This document shows positions 7,094-13,180 of a stretch of DNA of 64,000 nt, in pieces. Under the pieces are notes generated by a model. That model saw only the letters and a program-made list of their open reading frames with translations. It was not told where the DNA came from and searched no databases. Each line of letters starts with the position of its first letter. The first letter of the stretch is position 1. Both the position numbers and the translations under genes were made by a program. Origin of the DNA: Halorarum salinum. GTDB taxonomy: Archaea > Halobacteriota > Halobacteria > Halobacteriales > Haloferacaceae. The stretch is taken from the NCBI RefSeq assembly GCF_013402875.1, contig NZ_CP058579.1, positions 3,224,001 through 3,288,000 on the forward strand. Direction: 5' to 3'.

Positions 7094-7596
7094 TCGTTCA
7101 CCGGGGCACTCCTGTCTGGTGCCGTCACTTCAAGTCCCGGCGCGGACGCATCGACATAAAAATACACGGTTTCATCCGTGAGAGAAGCGTCGTCCGGAAT
7201 CTCGATTTGCACCGTCCGTTCTGTCCCCTGCGTGAGCGTGAACGAGGTGGCGTTACCGACCACCGTTCCATCGACGACGAGGTCGCCGATGTGTTCGGAG
7301 TCATCGCGAAGGCCCACGGTGATCGTAACGTCTCGCCCCAGCCGATTGGTCACGGTCACGAGGGAGCTAGTCGAGTTGATGAAGACTGATTGAGCAACAT
7401 CGAGGGAGTGAGCACCGAGCTCGTCCGAAGTCACGTCTACGGCCGAATTTCGCGGTGCGTCTACGGTCGTAAAGGACGCCGTCGCCATCCCCCCGCTTCC
7501 CATCACGACGGACATCACGAGGACGCCACTCGCCAGCATGATCAACGCCGGGAACGTCGCGTTCGATCCGCGGCGACGGGAACGACGTTTCCTCAT
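7090..7596 (-). CDS. Small secreted protein with SipW-type signal peptide
   Basis: 168 residues. A strongly basic N-terminus (MRKRRSRRRGSNA) precedes a single hydrophobic stretch (about 17-38) and then MATASFTTVDAPRNSAVDV, resembling SipW-dependent signal peptides where the mature chain begins with an aromatic/beta segment. The rest is Val/Thr-rich and beta-stranded (VTVTNRLGRDVTITVGL) with glycosylation-type sequons. Start and stop overlap both neighbours by 4 nt. By position it could be the minor or anchoring subunit of a fibre whose main subunit is the DUF1102-like protein. Function is not demonstrated. Confidence 0.6.
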   Translation of the reverse strand: MRKRRSRRRGSNATFPALIMLASGVLVMSVVMGSGGMATASFTTVDAPRNSAVDVTSDELGAHSLDVAQSVFINSTSSLVTVTNRLGRDVTITVGLRDDSEHIGDLVVDGTVVGNATSFTLTQGTERTVQIEIPDDASLTDETVYFYVDASAPGLEVTAPDRSAPVNE

Positions 7597-8594
7597 CGAT
7601 CCCTCCCCCCGAGATGGGATCGCCGTCGAGACCGCGATGACCGAAGCGGTTGCTGGCCGTCGAGAAAGAGCGCATACAGGATGAAGAACGGCATGAACAA
7701 CACCCCGACCGTCGTAAACGACGCAACTACGGGGTGAACGGAATGCAGCGTCTGGATCGTGCGTTCGGGAAGAACCGCCGGATATCGATAGACGGTGATG
7801 CTCGTCGTGTGTGCCCCACGTTCTGTCGGACCAGGAATGAACACCTCCGCAGAGATAGACGACGCGTTGGCGGTCTGATTCTGGATCGTCATTCCATCAG
7901 TGCTCACCATTCGGTGGGTGAACGGAGTGGATGGAACGGCGATCAACACGCTCTCCGTCGTGTTCTCCCCAATCGAGAGGGTATTTTGACCACCAACTGT
8001 GCCATCAACGGCCACGTACGTCAGGTCGTGACTGATCGCGCCGACCAGCAGAACCACTATCCCTCCAAAGATGGCCATGGCAAACAACGGGAGAAGTACG
8101 TCGTTCACTCGTACGAAGGATCGGTCGGGGCGAGCGCTTGAGCCGAATAGCAGGCCCCCTGCTATTAGGAGGCCAGCGACACCCAGAACGGTGAGACGGT
8201 GCGTGGTCACCAGTGAGATGAGTGTTCCGAGTGCCGGAATGGTAACCGGATCACCGTTTACGGTGAGAACCGCACCCACAACGTCCTCGCGTTGCACGTG
8301 CTGATACCCGGCGGCCTGATCCGTGACGTCGTTGTTGTCGCCCTGTGTGAGCAATCCGGCGTCAGAGCGTCCAACGACACGGTGTGTGACGTGCTCTTCC
8401 CGCTCGGAAGACCAGAACACGACGATATCTCGCTGCTCGATGGTCCCCTCCGGAACGACGATGTACCCGTCGTTCTGCCCGATCGTGGGTTCCATACTAT
8501 CAGAATATACGTACGACACTTGGACCGGGGACGCCGGCGTCGTGACTAAGATAGCTACAAAAACGGCGATTATGATGACGATACGTCTAAGCAC
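7593..8594 (-). CDS. SipW-like signal peptidase I (archaeal/ER type)
   Basis: 333 residues. An N-terminal TM (about 4-20) is followed by YSDSMEPTIG with the nucleophile Ser33. The general base His71 in HVTHRVVG replaces the bacterial Lys, as in archaeal and ER peptidases, and the acidic box is GDNNDVTD. Three further TM segments follow, including one near the C-terminus, making it longer than a minimal SPase. It should remove signal peptides at the outer membrane face. Flanked by two genes for proteins with SipW-type signals and overlapping the next gene, it is probably dedicated to them rather than being the housekeeping enzyme. Confidence 0.85.
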   Translation of the reverse strand: MLRRIVIIIAVFVAILVTTPASPVQVSYVYSDSMEPTIGQNDGYIVVPEGTIEQRDIVVFWSSEREEHVTHRVVGRSDAGLLTQGDNNDVTDQAAGYQHVQREDVVGAVLTVNGDPVTIPALGTLISLVTTHRLTVLGVAGLLIAGGLLFGSSARPDRSFVRVNDVLLPLFAMAIFGGIVVLLVGAISHDLTYVAVDGTVGGQNTLSIGENTTESVLIAVPSTPFTHRMVSTDGMTIQNQTANASSISAEVFIPGPTERGAHTTSITVYRYPAVLPERTIQTLHSVHPVVASFTTVGVLFMPFFILYALFLDGQQPLRSSRSRRRSHLGGRDR

Positions 8595-8610
8595 GAATCC
8601 TGGATTCCGC

Positions 8611-9165
8611 TTAGGCCGAGATCGTCAGCGTCCCGGAGAGATCGGAATTGCTGGTGAGCCCGTGGGTGTCCACGACGATGACGACGTAGTACGTATCACC
8701 AGAGGCGACACCATTCAGGTTGACCGCACCACTCTCCTCGCTCACGGTAGTCTGGAGCACGCCTGTGTCATCGTACACCTGGAACTGGAGGTTCTCGTCG
8801 TCGTCCTCGCTGTCGGTACCACTGTATTCGAAGGTGAAGTCGTGGCCTTCGGCGTCGAGGTTGGTGAGGTTGAACGCGTACGATTCGTTCGCGTTGGCCT
8901 GGTCACCGAGCTCGAAGTGAGCCGCTGTGTTGACACCGCTTGCGCTTCCGTTCGTGAAGTCGATCTCGAGGGCACCGGATGAATTCTGGTAGACGAGGTC
9001 ACCAGAGTTCCCGTCCTGAAGTGCGATGAGACCCGTATCGTCGTTCACGACGTTGACGTTCGCAGCACGATCGACACTCCCGCTCGTATACGCACTCGCC
9101 GCGAACGCGCCGGATGTGACGACAAGCATGACAGCAATCAAACCAATCTTGATTTTGGTTGACAT
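8611..9165 (-). CDS. DUF1102-like secreted protein (possible TasA-like fibre subunit)
   Basis: About 184 residues from ATG 9163-9165. The longer frame to 9210 runs through the TATA box, so it is rejected. The N-terminus KIKIGLIAVMLVVTSGAFAA is a clear signal peptide. The mature chain is acidic and beta-rich, with repeated Asn/Asp-Gly turns and several NxS/T sequons, ending LSGTLTISA. DUF1102 proteins are secreted archaeal proteins often found next to SipW-like peptidases. It is the first gene of the operon, 16 nt upstream of the peptidase, under a strong near-leaderless promoter, as expected for an abundant structural protein. Confidence 0.7.
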   Translation of the reverse strand: MSTKIKIGLIAVMLVVTSGAFAASAYTSGSVDRAANVNVVNDDTGLIALQDGNSGDLVYQNSSGALEIDFTNGSASGVNTAAHFELGDQANANESYAFNLTNLDAEGHDFTFEYSGTDSEDDDENLQFQVYDDTGVLQTTVSEESGAVNLNGVASGDTYYVVIVVDTHGLTSNSDLSGTLTISA

Positions 9166-9190
9166 TGCGTTCTGCAGAAGTGTCTTGTAA

Positions 9191-9200
9191 TATAAATACC
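9191..9200 (-). promoter_or_regulatory. TATA box of the DUF1102/SipW operon
   Basis: The plus strand reads TATAAATACC (minus GGTATTTATA). It is centred 30 bp before the ATG at 9165, so the transcript should be almost leaderless. The whole upstream stretch is A+T rich against the genome background. Confidence 0.7.
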
Positions 9201-9606
9201 CACTCACCAAATTATCAAAACAGAGTTCCTTACGTCTTGATTACTGATTCTTAATCGTCCTAGATTAGGGCATCTAGGGAACTTTAATGAACGTATTGGG
9301 GTTCCACACTACGGTCCTCCCATGGGAAATATTGTTATTGATATTTGACGCGGGCCCAAAAGAGGGAGGGATGATTATCGCCCTCCGAAATGTGACATCG
9401 TGTTTTCAGCTGTGCTTTTAGGATCAGTGTTACGGGTCTCAAACTGTCAGAAACCAATGACTGGCTTCGGGAGCACTCTGTTATGGATGGATCTCTAGTA
9501 GCTTTCTGATTAAACAACCCGCTCATATACTCTAGTTATAATTCGTTGAAAAACAACCGATTATCGTAAATACTGTTGTCGGTTTCCGGTTGGTACAAGA
9601 ATCCAG
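9201..9606. other. A+T-rich intergenic region between divergent genes
   Basis: About 400 nt, much lower in G+C than the surroundings, separating the secreted-protein operon (minus) from the receiver-PAS gene (plus). A minus frame at 9335-9526 exists, but its composition and lack of start signals argue against coding. A GTAAATACT box near 9565-9573 could serve the downstream gene. The region looks like foreign DNA or a large regulatory spacer. Confidence 0.4.
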
Positions 9607-10335
9607 ATGACTAGATCCCCGCAACTCGCCGTGCTCGCGGTCGATGACGACCCCGATTTTGGGGAGTTAACCGCGTTGTCACTCGCGCAGGAGGATTCTC
9701 GTTTCCAGGTTCAAACGACGACGAACGCGATCGATGCGCTCGAACTGTTCGCAGAATACGATGTCGACTGCATCGTCTGCGACCGCGAGATGCCGGAGAT
9801 GTCGGGACTCGACCTCCTCCGGGACGTCCGCACACTGGACGAACACATTCCGTTCATCCTCTTCGCCGGCCGCGGAAGGGAGGAGATCGCCAGTGAAGCG
9901 ATCTCGGCAGGGGTAACGGACCATCCCCAGAAAGGGAATGGCTCTGACCAGTACACGCCTCTGGCGGATCGTATTCGCGATGGCGCTGGTTCGTTTCGGG
10001 TCGAACTCGAGCGCCAACTCACCATTGACTGGGTGACGGACGCGCTCATCGAGGTGGACCCGGGCTGGGAGATCACAGCCGTCGACAGTAAAGCTGAAGC
10101 GATCTTCGAGATGGACGCAGACGAGATGCTCGGCCGTAACCTCTGGGACGTGTTCCCGAAGGCGGTCGAGACGGATCGGTACGATGCGTATCGCGAAGTG
10201 GGGAAGACCAACGAACCGACGACGGTCGAGGGTTACGACGAGGAGACTCGTCTTTGGTCAGAGAATCACGTGTATCCTGAATCCAGTGGTGGGCTCTCCT
10301 TCTCCATCCGGGATGCGATCACACTGACGGAGTAG
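9607..10335 (+). CDS. Receiver-PAS signalling protein
   Basis: 242 residues. Residues 7-120 form a response-regulator receiver with the acidic pocket Asp13-Asp15, phosphoacceptor Asp59 (IVCDREMPEMSG) and Lys109. Residues ~135-235 are a PAS domain (TDALIEVDPGWEITAVDSKA) ending in a short tail. There is no output domain and no kinase module, so it probably relays phosphate or binds a partner, as is common in haloarchaeal signalling. It lies 15 nt upstream of a degenerate receiver-HalX protein, so the two are likely co-transcribed. Confidence 0.8.
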   Translation: MTRSPQLAVLAVDDDPDFGELTALSLAQEDSRFQVQTTTNAIDALELFAEYDVDCIVCDREMPEMSGLDLLRDVRTLDEHIPFILFAGRGREEIASEAISAGVTDHPQKGNGSDQYTPLADRIRDGAGSFRVELERQLTIDWVTDALIEVDPGWEITAVDSKAEAIFEMDADEMLGRNLWDVFPKAVETDRYDAYREVGKTNEPTTVEGYDEETRLWSENHVYPESSGGLSFSIRDAITLTE

Positions 10336-10350
10336 ACGGCTCCTGGTGCA

Positions 10351-11139
10351 ATGACTGTCACAGAACTCACGGACGAATTCAGCGTACTTCTCTTGGAAGA
10401 GAGTTCGACACACGCGGATCTCTTCGAGATGTGGCTTGAAGGCGTACAGACGAAGCGAGCAGCGAGACCACGGGATATATTTCGAGTGTTCGATTCGACC
10501 GTCGCCGTCGCCTGTCTCTCTCAGTCGGTCCTCGGGGAGGACGAACCGGACATCCGCCGGTTCATCTTGAACCGCAATCCGTACTGTCAGCTCATCCTGA
10601 TCGCGTCGTGCTCCTCGCCCGACATCCTGTATGAGCAGCACTACGACGCGACGATCGTGCGCCCTACGTCCAGAGAGGAGTTCCAGACGGCCGTCGAGAA
10701 GCGGCTCACGTATGGGATGTACAGCGCGCTCCTCGACGAGTTCTATTCGTTGAACGCCGAACTCGTGTCGCTCGAGCGAGCTGGGGACTCCGAGGTCGAC
10801 CTCGACCCGGATGCACTGCAGAAACGGCTTCAGAGGGTGCGAAAACCGCTGAACCAGCTCACTGCTGCGATTGACCACGCCGATACGAAGGCGTTACTTC
10901 AGAGTCTCAACCTCCACCGGAAGTACCTGACTGAACCAGCCCAGGCCATTGATTCCGAGCCGGCGTCCAAGTATCATCCGAAGGCGTGTCCGAACTGTAA
11001 GTTACCCTGGGGGGTCGACCACAGAAACGACCTGGGGAAGGGGTTCACGTCGATTGGCGCGTACGTCTGGCGGTGTAGCCGCTGCCACGACATCACTCAT
11101 GGGTCGAGTCCCAGCGACCGACGTGTCGCTCGCCGGTAA
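10351..11139 (+). CDS. Degenerate receiver-HalX protein with C-terminal zinc ribbon
   Basis: 262 residues. The first ~120 resemble a receiver fold (FSVLLLEESSTHADLFEMWL), but the phosphoacceptor region reads STVAVACLSQSVL, so the Asp is missing. Residues 125-200 fit the HalX domain (LLDEFYSLNAELVSLERAG). The C-terminus has CPNCKLPWG and CSRCHD, a zinc ribbon not usual in HalX regulators. It is probably a phosphorylation-independent partner of the preceding receiver-PAS protein. HalX proteins are haloarchaeal regulators of unclear mechanism. Confidence 0.7.
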   Translation: MTVTELTDEFSVLLLEESSTHADLFEMWLEGVQTKRAARPRDIFRVFDSTVAVACLSQSVLGEDEPDIRRFILNRNPYCQLILIASCSSPDILYEQHYDATIVRPTSREEFQTAVEKRLTYGMYSALLDEFYSLNAELVSLERAGDSEVDLDPDALQKRLQRVRKPLNQLTAAIDHADTKALLQSLNLHRKYLTEPAQAIDSEPASKYHPKACPNCKLPWGVDHRNDLGKGFTSIGAYVWRCSRCHDITHGSSPSDRRVARR

Positions 11140-11239
11140 CAGGCCGGGAAGGTAGATCAGCAAGGAATCCAAACGAGCCCCGGAATCCCTCACATTGAGT
11201 TACTGAGGGACTTCCGGGACTATGCGAGATCCGGCAGAT

Positions 11240-11276
11240 TCCGTACGCGGGGAACGTTCACGTTCCCACATACGGA
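11240..11276. repeat. Nested stem-loop
   Basis: The outer arms TCCGTA (11240-11245) and TACGGA (11271-11276) enclose a perfect inner hairpin, GGGAACG-TTCA-CGTTCCC (11250-11267). The inner tetraloop and compact stem suggest an RNA or single-strand DNA structure. Confidence 0.6.
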
Positions 11277-11359
11277 CGCTTTCACCGCACCCGTCCTGCT
11301 CACCTCTTCGTCGGTACATGGTAGTTCTCCGTCCACGGGCATGACCAACTCCACACGGA

Positions 11360-11399
11360 GTCGCCCTGACCGCCGCTCCTCCCGGGCGGTCAGGGCGAC
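11360..11399. repeat. 15-bp perfect inverted repeat
   Basis: GTCGCCCTGACCGCC at 11360-11374 pairs with GGCGGTCAGGGCGAC at 11385-11399 around a 10-nt spacer. This is the strongest simple hairpin in the accessory region. It is not next to a gene end, so a terminator role is unlikely. Confidence 0.75.
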
Positions 11400-11681
11400 G
11401 CTCGCTCCGACGGCTACGGCGCGAGTTCTATAACGAAATTTGCGCGATGGCCCACATGTTGGCTCGGCCCCTCTCGTTTTCTCTCGCCGAGGCGGATCGG
11501 TTGGCGGAGACCGTTCGCGGATGGTTGAGCGATCTGCACCTCACTGCTGTCGGTCGATCGTGGCGCCTGAAGGCTCCGGGGCTAGGAGTTCTCCCCGGAG
11601 ACGCCTATAGCTATTCCTGTCGTGTGATCTCGACGCCCGAGTGGCAAACCTGCTTGCTCGTGCCACGTCAACACGCACCAT

Positions 11682-12161
11682 ATGGCTTCGGAGACCGTCA
11701 CCGACGTCGAGCGAAGGGGTATCACCGGACACGGATGGGTCAGTGCGGCGCTCGCGGGCATCGTGGGTGGGATCGCCTTCGGGGCGATGATGCAGCTGAT
11801 GATGCCGGACGTCCTCGAGATGGCCATTCCGAGCCTGTACGGGCTCGGGCCGGGGCTCGCGGTCGGCTGGCTCGTCCACCTGTTCCACAGCGCCGCGTTC
11901 GGGCTGGTCTATGCGGCGATCGTCCGGCTGGATGCGCTCGCCGCGTACGCCAATCGGGTCACCACGGGGGCCGGTCTCGGAGTCGCCTACGGCGTGCTCG
12001 TCTGGCTGTTCGCCGCGTCGGTCGTCATGCCGCTGTGGGTCGGCGCCGTCCTACCGATGAACCCGCCCGTGCCCGACTTCAACCCCGCGAGCCTCGTGGG
12101 CCATGCCGTCTTCGGCGTGCTCCTCGGCGCGCTCTACCCCCTCCTCGCGGCACGCGTGTGA
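11682..12161 (+). CDS. Uncharacterised four-TM membrane protein
   Basis: 159 residues with four hydrophobic helices (about 20-42, 60-85, 95-115 and 135-155), Gly/Ala-rich. The start (MASETVTDVERRGITGHGW) and HSAAFGLVYAAIVR motif match a small haloarchaeal membrane family sometimes labelled histidine kinase by mistake; it has no kinase motifs. The stop overlaps the GTG start of the decayed thioredoxin-like gene, so the two were once an operon. Function unknown. Confidence 0.7.
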   Translation: MASETVTDVERRGITGHGWVSAALAGIVGGIAFGAMMQLMMPDVLEMAIPSLYGLGPGLAVGWLVHLFHSAAFGLVYAAIVRLDALAAYANRVTTGAGLGVAYGVLVWLFAASVVMPLWVGAVLPMNPPVPDFNPASLVGHAVFGVLLGALYPLLAARV

Positions 12162-12771
12162 CTCTGGTCGAACTCGAATCGCGGGACGTACTCGACGGGG
12201 GTGAGGAAGCACCGGATTTCGAACTCCGCTGAACCGACGGCGAACGGTACGTCCTCGCGGATTTCGAGGAGTACGAAGCCGTGCTCCTCGTGTTCGTCCG
12301 TAACCACTGCCCCACGTCGCAGTCGAAGTTCGCGGAACTGAACCGACTCACGGAGGGGTACGACGAGGTAGCCGTCGTCGGTATCGATCCCGACGACCCG
12401 TCGGAGTATCCCGACGACGACGTCGAAGCGATGGTCGAGAACGTCGAAGCGGGGCGCGTTCGCTGGGACGCGTACCTTCGTGACGACGCGCAGTCCGTCG
12501 CCGCCGCATGCGGCGCGACGTGCACGCCCGATCCGTTCCTCCTGAAGAACGCCGACGGCACGTTTCGGCCGGCGTACCACGGTCGCCTCGACGACGCGCT
12601 CGTTCCGGACGAGGCGCCGACGGTGCGCGAGATGAAGGGGATCATCGATACGCTGAGGGGATCATCGATGCGCTGCTGGCGACCGGGGAGGTCGACGCGG
12701 AGTTCCGACCGTCCCGCGGCAGCTCCATCAAGTGGCGCGGCGGGAACGAACCGGAGTACCGGAACCGGTAG
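12158..12771 (+). pseudogene. Decayed thioredoxin-fold / peroxiredoxin-like gene
   Basis: GTG 12158 opens a reading (TLVELESRDVLDGGEEAPDFE) typical of a haloarchaeal thioredoxin-family protein. An in-frame TGA at 12230-12232 breaks it after 24 codons. The same frame then continues with the core (AVLLVFVRNHCPTSQSKFAE) until a 20-bp tandem duplication at 12637-12676 shifts it. The proper C-terminus (EFRPSRGSSIKWRGGNEPEY) is read in the +1 frame to 12771. Family members usually have CNHCP and RGCSIKW; here the first Cys of the former is Arg and the latter is RGSSIKW. Two frame lesions and two lost cysteines make loss of function very likely. Confidence 0.8.
12637..12676 (+). repeat. 20-bp tandem duplication causing a frameshift
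   Basis: Copies at 12637-12656 and 12657-12676 (GGGGATCATCGATACGCTGA and GGGGATCATCGATGCGCTGC) differ at two positions. Twenty bases is not a multiple of three, so the duplication moves the thioredoxin-like reading into another frame. Confidence 0.85.
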
Positions 12772-13180
12772 ACCCGTCCGAGATCGGTTTCATTCGTCAC
12801 AATCATCGATCCGGGCGGTTCGCGGACAACGTGTTAGGATCGTCGACTGAATCCTCCATCCCCGGTACGCCGTTCGTGACGGATGGCGGGTGAACAGGTG
12901 ATCGGCATCCCACGTCGTTCGACCGTACGTGGCGACTCGTGGGGCCAACCGATCTATAGCGATTCCCTCGAACACCCAGGTCTCGGCATCCATTCACGGG
13001 GAGATCGCCAGGTCGCTCGGCGAGTGTGACGCTCTACCTGCTTTAATCCGATCGACGATGGCTGCATCAGTTGCCGAGCGCATCCGCGAAGTCACCATCG
13101 GAGAGGATTCGTTACCGATCTGCGTGATGAGATACTCGCCGTCAGCGATTCAACACGATGTGCAGTCGATCAGCGACGAA
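12772..13180. other. Intergenic region without a clear gene
   Basis: About 410 nt between the decayed thioredoxin-like gene and the 3' end of the kinase gene. Frames on both strands (for example 12929-13207 plus and 12790-12993 minus) lack conserved-looking motifs. It contains one copy of a 20-bp sequence repeated beyond the kinase gene. Nothing else recognised. Confidence 0.4.
12923..12942. repeat. 20-bp direct repeat, copy 1 (beyond kinase 3' end)
   Basis: CCGTACGTGGCGACTCGTGG is identical to positions 15770-15789. The two copies flank the histidine kinase gene. Confidence 0.7.

Larger units (their letters stand above)
11140..11681. other. Non-coding stretch with strong hairpins, possible mobile-element relic
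   Basis: About 540 nt without a credible gene. A plus frame opens at 11447 but becomes low-complexity shadow inside the next gene. The segment holds a nested stem-loop (11240-11276), a 15-bp perfect inverted repeat (11360-11399) and a GAGTTACTGAGGGACTTCC block. Structured DNA like this occurs at the ends of IS200/IS605-family elements and in their guide RNAs, but no TnpA or TnpB fragment is visible. The segment just upstream of 11682 should contain the promoter of the membrane protein gene. Confidence 0.4.

Noticed and set aside
9335-9526. 63-codon minus-strand frame in the A+T-rich gap
   Set aside because: No promoter or ribosome site, and its composition is random; A+T-rich DNA is better read as a spacer or foreign segment.
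12230-12232. In-frame TGA read as selenocysteine in the thioredoxin-like gene
   Set aside because: The TGA is not at the redox-active position, Sec insertion is not expected in Halobacteria, and a second independent lesion (20-bp duplication) exists in the same gene.
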